From contig JAILWY010000021.1 in the NCBI GenBank assembly GCA_022113835.1, positions 8,804,001-8,868,000 of the forward strand: DNA of 64,000 bases. Reading direction: 5' to 3'. Shown here in pieces: positions 10,831-20,285 of the stretch. The stretch comes from Atopsyche davidsoni (Eukaryota > Arthropoda > Insecta > Trichoptera > Hydrobiosidae). The stretch's first letter is position 1; each line of letters begins with the position of its first letter. The position numbers and the translations under genes are program-made. The notes beneath the pieces are model-generated. The model saw only the letters and a program-made list of their open reading frames with translations, was not told where the DNA came from and searched no databases.

Positions 10831-12480
10831 GCTTTCAATTATTTAAGATGAATACCACGTATTATTTCAATACAGAAAGCATTTCAAAAGTTTTATTTCA
10901 ATATCAGCCTGTTACCTTGTCAATGGAATTTCGAACAAAGCTATAAGTTTTATTTTTATTTTTATTTTAAAGAAAGCGTCTTCGAGTTAATATTTTCAGT
11001 ATCAATCTGAAACATCGTTTGCTTGTGTTTTCTAAAAATAATTTTTAATCTTTCTCTGAACAAAATCGGTAGCGGGGCGTTTAAAAAGGCTACTTAGTAA
11101 GCGCATTTAAAATAAACACATACAATTAGTATACAACATAACTAATAAGAAATTTCATTGATCACTTGACTGCCTTAATATAAAGTTTAAAAGCTGTTAA
11201 TTTCAAGATTTTAGATTACTCGTTTTGCATATTATAGATTTTTTAAAAAACCCAGATGATTCAAAATTACCATAAATAAATAAAAAGCGCTGATAACTTA
11301 ATATCTTTTTTTTTCGTTAAATATAATTAATCATTAAAAGTGTTAAATAATTAAATTTTATCTCATATTTTAACGAATAACTTAGCGTCGGAAACTTTTT
11401 TTTATCTACAGCAAACAAAGCGTTATGTATTTAAGAAGGTGCCCGCCCCCCGGGTGCTACATTTTATGAACAGATATTTTGTTGAAACAAGGTTAACCCT
11501 CTCCCTTATAATCGATACGCGGAACTCCTGGTATGAAGTAGCCTGTCTCTCGTATTTCGTTAGTAATTTACATCGCCTATGTCTTTTTGCTCTCTTGTAA
11601 CACTTCTCAAAACGCCTTTGTAAATTTTATTGAATATAAAGTATTTTTAGAATATTTATACAAATTTAGGCAAAACCGTATCTATTCAAAAAAATATTTT
11701 TCGCATTAATAATCAAATACATGTGTCCTTACAATATCATTAAATAATAATGCAGATTTATAGAAATAAAGAGGGTATGTAAACGTATTTTTTCTAAAAA
11801 TATTATTTCCTTTTTTTTTAAATTTAATTTCAAATTTATGTCTTTTATGTGACTAACAATTATTAAAACTTGTACTTACGAGCATTATCAAATTTACTAT
11901 GAAGACTTCCCTACTAACTCAATCCACAAGTTTCCTTACATGATAAATATTTTAAATCATCATTACATGTCTGGGGTCTATGAACAATTGATATTCATTT
12001 AATATCGACAATTTCACTATTTAAATTTATAATGTAACATTCTTATAAATTATGATGATAAAATTTGTTTTATGTCTAATTAAAATAATGACTTTTTATA
12101 ATGAAAATATTTTTATTTGATTTTTTATTTGTCCATGAAACTTTTTCCATTATGCACATTTCGATAAACTTTTAGACAAAAAAAAAAAACCTCCGAAAAG
12201 GCCTTTAATAATTTAAAGTCATCAAAGCGCTCTAAGTATTTTCATAAACTTTATTTTTCTATTGTACAACAAAAATAAAATTATACATTTACAATTATAC
12301 GTCCGTATAAATATATATCGACATATTTCACGAATACGCTTAAGATAAACTATTTATACATGCAGTATTTTCGAAAGCCGTTCTAAATCTCTACTTATAG
12401 AAATCAATTTCAGCTCAAGTCTTACAGTCGGAAAGCATAAATCTCAAAAGGACTACCTCCTGTACGATTTAAGGTTCATT
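10831..12480. other. AT-rich DNA, nothing recognised
   Basis: No gene, no transposon protein and no clear inverted repeat. A short GC-rich word GCCCGCCCCCCGGG lies near 11444-11457. Confidence 0.6.
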
Positions 12481-12690
12481 CAAAACGATGATTAAATAGC
12501 GATCTGCGATATTAATCCCCTACAAGGTAGAGTGAAAACCTTCCCGGAAAGTTTCCTCGCTTTATATTTTCTGTTGACCACCCCCACGGTTCGCATCAAT
12601 CTTACGTTGTCATTGTTTGCTTGGATAGACGCGTAGAAAGTGACCAGCGAAAAATTGTTTTTACGCTCCGCGCACAAAAACTATGGTAAT
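12481..12690. promoter_or_regulatory. GC-richer patch
   Basis: Composition is higher in G+C than the flanks. A 61-codon minus-strand frame is present but has no recognised motif. Function unknown. Confidence 0.2.
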
Positions 12691-13220
12691 ACGTTCCGTA
12701 TGAATAAGTAAGAATTGGAAAGCAATAATATTCGCATCAAATTTTCGACGTAAAAACTATAACAGCGATTCACCATCATCCAGACGAAGGATAATCGCAG
12801 AAAAGCAATCACGAAATATATATTTTATTTCACCCTCAACTTGAAGTTTTTTAGCTCTCCTAAAATGACAAGCTGATTTAAAGGTCACATGAATATCACT
12901 TATCACATTCGAGACATTATTCACTTGAATGGTATTATAATAGCATTGTTATACAATTTTAATAAAAAAAATATCAAACATAACATAGTTTTACGTGCAT
13001 GACACTTTTTGCAGTATAGATAAATTTGAAGAAATTATTTTGAAATAAAAGGAGATTTTGTGAATATCAGGGCTGTTTTGAAATATTCGATTCATTCTAT
13101 TTTTATTACTTTACTTTCTTTTTCTTTTATGAATACTAAAAAAAAACATATGGTTATAATTCATAGTATTCGCGTATTGTAACCGAATTTAATTTTGATT
13201 AAAATTGAATTTGATTTAAG
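12691..13220. other. AT-rich spacer before the satellite array
   Basis: No gene is supported. Confidence 0.55.
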
Positions 13221-14858
13221 ATTTAGAATAATGACTGTCTACCTGTGAAATACTCGATTGATGCGATCATCTTGCTCGCGTGAATCACCCGGCACAGTGT
13301 TACAAGCATTTCAATGCTGTTTCTCAATCGGGATTCTAGATTATTCCACTGTTTATGCTTTGTTGTCACCAAATTAAATTTTGGTCTATCTATATGTCAA
13401 ACCTACATAAAAATATTGAAGTAAATATCCTCGATTGGTACATCACTGTACCACATGGTACAGTGATGGTGAGACGAGCGTTTTGGCGATGCTTATCAAT
13501 CTGGATTCTAGACTATTTCACTATCTTTGCAAGTCTTGAAGGTTTAGAATTATAACTGTCTGCGTGAAAAATTTACAAAAAAATATTGAAATAAAAATTC
13601 TCGATTGAAGCGATGATCTTGTTTGCGTGAATCACTCGGTACAGTGATGAGTGAGACGAGCGTTTCGGCAATGCTTATCAATCTGAATTCTATACTATTT
13701 CACTGTCTTTGCTAGGCTTGAAGGTTTTTAGAATAATGACTGTCTGCATGAAAAATAACAAAAAAATATTGAAATAGAAATCCTCGATTAAAACGATCAT
13801 CATTGCGTGAATCACTTGGTACAGTGATTGTAAAACGACCGTTTCGGTGATGCTTATCAATCTGAATTCTATACTATTTCACTGTTTTTGCTAGGATTGA
13901 AGGTTCAAAATAAAGACTGTCTAAATGTAAAATGTCTGCATGAAAAATTAACAAAAAAATATTGAAATAGAAATCCTCGATTGAAGCGATGATCTTGTTT
14001 GCGTGAACCCCTCGGTACGGTGATGGTGATCTGGATTCTAGACTATTCCACTGTTTATGCTTTGTTGTCACCGAATTACATGTTGGTCCATATTAAGGAT
14101 TCAGAATAATCACTATCTATATGTCAAACCTACATAAAAATATTGAAATAGAAATCCTTGTTTGAAGCGATGCTCTTGTTTGCGTGAACCACTCGGTACA
14201 GTGATGGGTGAGACGAGCGTTTCGGCGATGCTTATCAATCTGGATTCTAGACTATTTCACTGTCTTTGCAAGACTTGAAGGTTCAGAATAATGACTGTCT
14301 ATATGTCAAACTTACATAAAAATATTGAAATAGAAATCCTTGATTGAAGCGATTTTCGTATTTGCGTGAATCACTCGGTACAGTGATGGGTGAGACGAGC
14401 ATTTCGGCGATGCTTATCAACCTGGATTCCAGACTATTTCACTGTCTTTGCAAGACTTGAAGGTTCAGAATAATGACTGTCTAAATGTAAAATGTCTGCA
14501 TGAAAAATTAACAAAAAAATATTGAAATAGAAATCCTCGATTGAAGCGATGATCTTGTTTGCGTGAATCCCTCGGTACAGTGATGGGTGAGACGAGCGTT
14601 TCGGCGATGCTTATCAACCTGGATTCTAGACTATTCCACTGTTTTTGCAAGGCTTGAAGGTTCAGAATAATGACTGTCTAAATGTAAAATGTCTGCATGA
14701 AAAATTAACAAAAAAATATTGAAATAGAAATCCTCGATTGAAGCTATGATCTTGTTTGCGTGAATCCCTCGGTACGGTGATGGGTGAGACGAGCGTTTCG
14801 GCGATGCTTATCAATCTGGATTCTAGACTATTCCAGTGTTTTCGCAAGGCCTGAAGGT
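13221..14858. repeat. Satellite-like tandem array, nine about 181/197-bp monomers
   Basis: The anchor GGTACAGTG and its variants occur at 13291, 13457, 13638, 13818, 14014, 14195, 14377, 14574 and 14771. Spacings are 166, 181, 180, 196, 181, 182, 197 and 197. The longer class carries about 16 extra bases in the CTGTCTAAATGTAAAATGTC region. Typical monomer blocks are GATTGAAGCGATGATCTTG, GAGACGAGCGTTTCGGCGAT, TCAATCTGGATTCTAGACTA and AAAAAATATTGAAATAGAAA. The 14014 monomer has lost the GAGACGAGCG block. The last copies are the most alike, the first the most diverged. Nearly the same minus-strand peptide opens in several monomers, but neither length class is a multiple of three, so there is no continuous frame. 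Confidence 0.92.
13441..13468. other. Perfect 12-bp inverted repeat inside one satellite monomer
   Basis: CATCACTGTACC (13441-13452) and GGTACAGTGATG (13457-13468) pair perfectly around ACAT. Only this monomer has the left arm, so it arose by local change. Confidence 0.6.
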
Positions 14859-15124
14859 GCTCCGCATCCGAAGGGCGGGTTTTGATGAATCGCATACGTC
14901 GCATAGTGCCGCCGTCCCCGCGGAATGCGCGGTCGCGTCCCCCGAGTAACGACTGCGGGCTGTTGTTCCAGCCGAGGCGCTCTGCGGATATTCTCGGCAA
15001 TTAAAACGAAACAATTACTATGACAAACAACCGTGTACTTAGTAAAATGATGATCCCGCGAGCGCGCAAGGAGACCATTTACGCAACGAGACAAATTAAG
15101 TTCGTAATACGGTACGTAACACAT
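14859..15124. promoter_or_regulatory. GC-rich, CpG-rich island next to the satellite array
   Basis: The last satellite monomer passes directly into CpG-rich DNA. A 98-codon minus-strand frame covers it, but overlapping frames on the same strand are also open and no domain is recognised, so openness reflects composition. It could be a CpG-rich regulatory island or the edge of an unrecognised element. Confidence 0.3.
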
Positions 15125-15264
15125 TACAATTATATAAAAAAATACTTGTTACTTTTACAGAAATAGACTTGCAACATTTTTTATAAATTTCAGTTTTTTG
15201 CGTTTATCGGGTAATAAGTCGGTGACTTTTTAAATAAAAATTTTTTTTTTTTCGGCAAATATGC

Positions 15265-16285
15265 GTTTTATTTTTCAAAATAGTCTCCTTTTAGCTTGAT
15301 ACACTTAGTCCACCGTTTTTTCAATTTTTTTTCCTTCCAAGTAATAGGTTTTTTCAAGTCCCTCAAAATAGGCATTATTTTCAGTGATGATCTTTAAATT
15401 CGACACTCTTAGCCATTTCTTCAGGTTTGGAAATAGGAAATAGTTGCAGGGGGCTAAATCTGGTGAATATGCGGAATGGGGTAGCAGTCCGTAGCCCAAT
15501 TTATGGAATTTTGCCATGGCGACTACACACGTGTGCACCCGTGCATTGTCCTGATGGAACAGCACTTTTTTCATCGCCAAATGCGGTCGTTTCTACTTCA
15601 AATCAATATCGAATCTGTCCAAAAGCTCTGAATAATATTTGCCGTTGATCGTTTTACTCTTTTAAAGGTATTCAATGTGAATGACCGCGTGCATCCTAAA
15701 AAACTGTGGCCATGACCTTGTTGGCCGAAAAACCCACCTTTGCCTTCTTTGGTGCACGTTCACCCGAAGAAACCCACTGTCTTGAGTGTTTCTTGGTCTC
15801 TGTTGTGGTGTGATGGATCCATGTTTTGTGTACGGTAACAAAACGGCCCAAAAACTTGTTCGGATTGCGGCTAAACATCGCCAAGCACTCCTTTGAGATG
15901 GTCACACGATTGCACTTATGGTCGAGTGTGAGCAATCGCGGCAGCCATCGCGCGGATACCTTTTAAATGTCCAAATATTCATGTAAAATGTTATGTATCC
16001 GCTCAGCCACCTCACGCACTTTTATCCTCCGATCGTTCACTATCATTCCATGGATTTTATCGACGATTTCTGGCGTGACGACCTCTTTTGGGCAACCTGA
16101 ACGTTTGGCGTCACTTGTGGTGGTACGACCACAAAGAAACTCAGTAAACCACTTCTTAACCATTGAAATTGATGGTGCAGAGTCCCCATAGTATTTATCA
16201 AGCTTTGCCTTGGTTTCGGTAATGGTTTTTTTACACAGAAAATAATGCTTAATCAGCACACGAAATTCACTTTTATCCATTTTCG
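15265..16285 (-). mobile_element. Near full-length decayed mariner
   Basis: Transposase-derived sequence runs from the start codon at 16280 down to about 15270 on the minus strand, close to the full coding length of the family. I could not define the terminal repeats or a TA duplication with confidence. The ends around 15208 and 16370 need alignment to other copies. Confidence 0.8.
15272..16280 (-). pseudogene. Mariner transposase with frameshifts and lost catalytic residues
   Basis: Piece 1 (16280-15963) starts MDKSEFRVLIKHYF and carries the N-terminal helix-turn-helix region, ending HNILHEYLDI at a stop. Piece 2 (about 15960-15696) has RWLPRLLT and the first catalytic motif as TVHKTWIHH, where the family has TVDETWIHH, so Asp became His. 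A stop and shift separate it from piece 3. Piece 3 (15580-15305) has FHQDNARVHT with the second Asp intact. It then has YSPDLAPCNYFLF, where the family has PDLAPSDY, so the third Asp became Asn. The C-terminal K-rich tail is out of frame. With two of three catalytic aspartates gone plus frameshifts, the enzyme is dead. Confidence 0.9.
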
Positions 16286-16504
16286 TTAAAATTCACGAGG
16301 TTGTCTGCTTTCACTAGCTGTCTAATACAAATAACAAAATAAAGTTTAGATAATGAACGGATCGTACCAAAAAAACCTGAATATTTAAAAATATTTCATC
16401 CAAAAATAACTTTATCTCATGTTGTTATTTTACATTTATTTCCAGGATCACTTGTTAAGCTTTTTTGCATGAAAAGACATATGATCATATAAATTATACA
16501 GTTC

Positions 16505-17135
16505 AAGAATTATAAGTATTATATCACCCACTCAGACTATATAAAGCTCAACATGGCCGTGGGCTTCAATTACGTATAAGATATCAGCGACTCTTAAAGA
16601 TAATTACAAAGGTATAAAAATAACTTTCAAGAATAAATCAAGTTTAATTTATAATTCGTAGTAAATAAACAAATGCTATTTATTAAATGAGTTTACTGAA
16701 AATTAATTAATATAACTAAAATAAATGTGTATTGTCAATATAATAGGTACAAAGATATTTCTAGCTTGAAAATATATAGTAATAAATATATAGTATAATA
16801 AAAACGATATATTATGAAATCCCTTAGCCTGTTGCCCACACAACTATGCTCTCGTTAAATTTGAAAATTAGTGAACTAAATATATTAACATTGAACAAAG
16901 ATGATATATTATATCATGCCTTGGCCTGTAGTCTACCCTAGCTCGGGTTTTATTGAATTAGATTCTCGTTATTAACGACTGTAAAAAAATCCCACAAAAA
17001 CATGTTGAACCAGAAAAGGTATAATATCATATGAGATATTCACTTTTAAGAATGACATGATATTTTGATACCTTTTAGTCTGTAGTTTTCCGTAGTTTAA
17101 CGCAAATTAAATTATGTTCTCGTTATTAATGCATC
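16505..17135 (+). repeat. Degenerate local repeat family, four units
   Basis: Four diverged units share the order ATATTAT.. - CCCTTAGCCTG - TAGT..ACCC..AGC..GGG - TTATT.AATTA - CTCGTTATTAACGACT. Their cores lie at about 16530-16600, 16805-16860, 16905-16985 and 17052-17135. A fifth unit, the best preserved, lies at 19228-19320 beyond the LINE remnants. The LINEs probably inserted into, and split, the array. The unit's nature is unknown. Confidence 0.55.
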
Positions 17136-17137
17136 TC

Positions 17138-17450
17138 TTCTTCTTCTGACGCCTCTCCTCATATTTTGATTGGTGACCATTTCATCGATTATGATCCCCT
17201 CTTGGACTTCCGATCGACGTAAACTTCCTCCTTTAGATTTTTCCTCGTACAATCAGCTGTAGGATGTGGCCAAAATAGGAGACCTCTCACGTTTTTGCCA
17301 ACGTCAAGAGCTCCCTTTCTTTGCGCATTCTGTGTTCGGTTAACCCATGGTTAACATAAAGATTTTTCTATACGGCCACATTTCAAACGCCTTAATTCTT
17401 CGCATAGTATTGTTATTTGCCCTTCTCGGAACGCCACTAGCTTGACATGT
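17138..17450 (-). pseudogene. LINE remnant, C-terminal end of a non-LTR polyprotein
   Basis: Read on the minus strand, RRIKAFEMWPYRKIF is followed after a disruption by RKERELLTLAKT, a stop, and then EVSYFGHILQLIVRGKI. This is the conserved post-reverse-transcriptase tail of many animal LINEs (RRIEAFEMW-YRRML ... KERELL ... LGHIL ... LLQLI..GKI). It ends near GAGGAGAGGCGTCAGAAG and a run of AAG, a typical 3' terminus. Several stops and shifts show an old, dead copy. The clade is not settled. Confidence 0.65.
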
Positions 17451-17849
17451 GACTCCGCGGATGCAACACTGGATGGACTCTCTTTCGAACGTTTAAATAA
17501 TAACACTTTCAATACTTTTTGTTATGAAGTTTATTTCACCGACCATGGTCATCGGTGGTCAGGGAAATTATGAAATCAACTCAAAAAAAAAAAAAACCAA
17601 GTTTATTACATAGATCTTATAACTAATGTTTTGGTGGAGTGTTTGGCTATCCCCGTTCTGCGCGCAGGTTTCGGGGCTTTCAATGTGTGACTTAGGTGGT
17701 AGCGTACATGAATTACTGTGGTTGTGATATTGTGTTAGGCAGGGAAAATGAGTGGGAAAAACCCTTTATTCGCATGTGTTTATGTGTAATAAATATCTAT
17801 GAACTAAATAACAAAGATAAAAATTTATAACAATAACAGGTAGGACAGG
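17451..17849. other. Spacer between two LINE remnants
   Basis: An A-run lies at 17583-17596. No coding similarity recognised. Confidence 0.5.
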
Positions 17850-17859
17850 AGGATGCAAT

Positions 17860-18285
17860 GTTCACTCCTGGGTATGTTTTTTGGAAAATTCGAGAACAAC
17901 AAAAATGTAGAGGGACTCCCGACACGAACAACTTGTGCAGCAGACCGTCGTGCCAGACCGTGTCGAAGGCTTTCTCTATGTCCATGAAGACCATGCTGGT
18001 CTTCTTGTGCATGTTGAAGCCTTTCGTCACGTGGTCTGTCAGTCGGATGAGCTGCTTAGAGGTCGAGTGCCCTGAAGTCAAACTGTTGGTCCTGGGTGGC
18101 CTTCTGGTTGAAGGGAAGGTATCTCTTGAGAATTATTCTCTTGAGTATTTTGCTTAAGCCGCAAAGGAGACTTATTGGCCTGTAGCTCACCGGAAAGACT
18201 TTGTCCTTTCCGGGCTTGTGGATGGTGATCACGTTGGGACATTTCCACTGTGTGGGGAAGTAGCCTTGCAGAAGGTAGGCGTTGA
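17860..18285 (-). pseudogene. LINE reverse transcriptase, N-terminal half
   Basis: Motifs are GYFPTQWKCPNVITIHKPGK, VFPVSYRPISLL and GLSKILKRIILKRYL. After a frameshift come GHSTSKQLIRLTDHVTKGF and VFMDIEKAFDTVWHDGLLHK. This is the order found in jockey-like RTs up to RT block 2a, with the first catalytic Asp region (DIEKAFD) present. The YADD box and thumb are not in the window. The copy is frameshifted and truncated, so it is not functional. Confidence 0.88.
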
Positions 18286-18289
18286 AAAT

Positions 18290-18747
18290 TAAAACACAAA
18301 CACGGTGTCGGCATCCTTTGCAAGTACAACGTCGAGGAAGGATGGGGATCGTTTGTGTACAGTGGGGTAGTCGGGTGTGTGGATTTCGAATAGTTGGCTT
18401 GATTCTGGGGTCCTGCCATTTAAATTTTCCCAGGCGTGTGAAGCCTGGGGTGTATGCCGTTGAAGTCCCCGATAGCCACGACGTGGCTGCCGGCTCTCGT
18501 GACGGTGGCGAGATCTTTTTGGAGGTTGTGGGATTGTTTGGGGCAGTAGGCCAAAACTAGGGTGTGCATGTTTCCGTTAAGTTTAAGACGAATGGCTATC
18601 GCCTCCAGTTCGTCAGAAGTCTGTGGGAGGTAAAATTCATCGTGCTTGATTAGTTCGCGAATGAGGATGGCGACGCCTCCGGAGGCCAGACGTCGTCGCT
18701 TGCCCTTGGTCGTGGCTACTGTCGGGCGGTCCCTTCGATAGCAGTGT
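18290..18747 (-). pseudogene. LINE endonuclease domain remnant
   Basis: The domain nicks target DNA to start target-primed reverse transcription. Visible motifs in order are SGGVAILIREL, QTSDELEAIAIRL, HTLVLAYCPK, then VVAIGDFNGIHP, the metal-binding GDFN motif. After a frameshift come HAWENLNGRTPESSQLFE and SFLDVVLAKDAD. The last two match the C-terminal half of jockey-clade endonucleases (AWGNLNGR..., LDIVLAK). N-terminal residues are missing and one shift breaks the frame near 18430. Confidence 0.85.
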
Positions 18748-18760
18748 TAGCAGGAAACGA

Positions 18761-19227
18761 TACAGTATATATTGATAAATTATAACAAAGTATCGTAGTC
18801 CAGCACCTGAACAAACATGATATGTTTTTGAAGTTAAAGATGATTTTGTTTACTTAACTAATAGAGGTAAAAATAATGAACATTCGTCCGTTGGAACTGT
18901 AATTTAAATTAATACACATAGTTAAATTAATAAACAAACATATTAGTAAATGTTGATTGATATTGAAAGGTGGAGTAAAGTCTATTTCTTTGTGCTAAGT
19001 TAGTTTAAACAAACAAGGACTTTACTTCTAAATGATTATAATGGAAAGTAGTTAACAAAATATATTGAGGTGATTAGGTTGGTACATTACAGTATCTCAA
19101 AAAATACCATGTACTATCAATGATACAAAATAACATAACTTTGGTGCTTATTATATATGTGATACGCACAAAGACATTTTAGCTGAAAAAGACATCAAAT
19201 CATGTAAAGTATTCACCTCTGAGGATG
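18761..19227. other. AT-rich spacer
   Basis: Nothing recognised. Confidence 0.55.
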
Positions 19228-19320
19228 ACGAGATATTATAACATCCCTTAGCCTGAAAACCACCCCCAGCCCCGGGCTTATTAAATTACGCTCACGTTAT
19301 CGGCGACTCTTAGCTCGCAA
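19228..19320 (+). repeat. Fifth unit of the local repeat family
   Basis: It shares GATATTATAACATCCCTTAG, CCTG, AGCCCCGGGCTTATTAAATT and CGCTCACGTTATCGGCGACT with the degenerate units at 16.5-17.1 kb. It is the least decayed in G+C and merges into the following GC-richer island. Confidence 0.5.
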
Positions 19321-19600
19321 TGCCGCCGGGGGGAGTCACTCCGCTAAGGCCTTAATCACCGATGCCATCCGTTTTTACAGCCAATTTGCATACAAAATGA
19401 ATCGGCCTATGAGACTTCTTTCGCACACGATGGCTAAATTCACTGAGCGAGGCGGGCGGCTAATTGATGGAGTTTTTGTAATGTGTTTCCATCCACGTGC
19501 TTTAGGTGCAATTTTTGCGACCTATTTATTTTATGGCGATAATAAAAAAATAACATACTTTGATGCTTTATTTATGAATATATGAATATATACTACTGCG
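19321..19600. promoter_or_regulatory. GC-richer island with POU octamer
   Basis: It contains the octamer ATTTGCAT (19384-19391) and several CpG words. TTTTTACAG at 19372-19380 resembles a 3' splice site, and a 62-codon frame starts at ATG 19397, but no protein family is recognised. A regulatory element or a terminal exon are both possible. Confidence 0.3.
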
Positions 19601-20026
19601 TTTGTGTACGAGCATGGCGCCTTGGGTTTGCTTTAAATTTATGAGCAAAAAGCGGATATTTTTCAATGTGTTGAGATTCAAATAAAAAAACACATTTTAT
19701 GCTTTGTATACATATTTATGAAAATATACAAATGTTTTTGTATTGCGATTAAATAGACGCGACATATATTTTAATGTGTTGAATAGTTGAAAGCGCATTT
19801 TTGTTGAAATTTTTCTTTCCTTTTCCTTGTCTAGCAGAAAAAAAATAAAACAAACATTTCACAACAAATTTTCTACAAAAAATGCCTATATACACAGAAT
19901 TAAGTTATTTGTCTGTATAAGCGACAAATCTGTTATAGTTTCCATACAGCGTCGATTTAAAAATACTTTGCGGTGGAAATGGTTATACTTTTGTAGTTTT
20001 CAAAACATTTTATTTATATACACAAG
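19601..20026. other. AT-rich spacer
   Basis: Nothing recognised apart from an uncharacterised 74-codon frame without features. Confidence 0.5.
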
Positions 20027-20285
20027 TCTTGTTGAGGGACAAGGCATTTGATTGGTGAAGATCCATTATTATAATGATAAAAAGTAACTTTGTATTTTTT
20101 GTCTTCACTTTGAGTTTATTGTAATTATTTGCATGCATGCATCATCAGATGCATGGCTAAAAGTCATGTTTAGTCATGCATCTAATGATGACTCGGTGTA
20201 TAGGGTCGAAACTAGTAATGTAAGTAATTCTAATAAACTCAAAGTGAAGATAAAAAAATACAAAGTTACTTTTTATCATTATAAT
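20027..20285. mobile_element. Inverted-repeat element with hammerhead-like core (family H, copy 1)
   Basis: Arms at 20068-20120 and 20232-20285 are reverse complements over about 53 bp with a couple of differences. The left flank, starting TCTTGTTGAGGGACAAGGC, and the left arm are shared with 59073-59185, so this is a dispersed family. The inter-arm region carries CTGATGA on the minus strand (20142-20148) and a hammerhead-like fold on the plus strand (20177-20222). Penelope-like retroelements are known to carry hammerhead motifs in their terminal repeats. Membership here is inference. Confidence 0.65.
20177..20222 (+). ncRNA. Hammerhead-ribozyme-like motif
   Basis: In order: TGCAT (stem I), CTAATGA (consensus CUGAUGA with G5 changed to A), one extra T, GACTC-GGTGTATA-GGGTC (stem II, five pairs including one G-U), GAA, ACTAGT (self-complementary short stem III), A, ATGTA. 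The last block pairs with TGCAT over five positions (one G-U) to close stem I. The G5 change should abolish or greatly reduce cleavage, so this is probably a decayed ribozyme. Confidence 0.45.

Larger units (their letters stand above)
17850..18750 (-). mobile_element. Jockey-like LINE fragment, endonuclease joined to RT by deletion
   Basis: Minus-strand reading gives an apurinic-type endonuclease domain followed almost directly by the N-terminal half of a reverse transcriptase. The usual endonuclease-RT linker is missing (junction near 18285). The 5' part of ORF2 and everything after the early RT motifs, including the YADD box, are absent. I see no poly-T on the plus strand at 17850, so this is an internal scrap rather than a 3' end. 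Confidence 0.88.

Noticed and set aside
13221..14858. CRISPR array
   Set aside because: Monomers are about 181-197 bp without short repeats separated by unique spacers, and the genome is eukaryotic.
13874..15000. Repeated minus-strand peptide in the satellite array
   Set aside because: Monomer lengths of about 181 and 197 are not multiples of three and each frame closes within a monomer, so this reflects repeat homogeneity, not coding.
14828..15124. 98-codon minus-strand frame in a CpG-rich patch
   Set aside because: Overlapping frames on the same strand are also open and no family is recognised.
18078..18419. 113-codon minus-strand proline/serine-rich frame
   Set aside because: It is an out-of-frame shadow of the LINE endonuclease/RT remnant.
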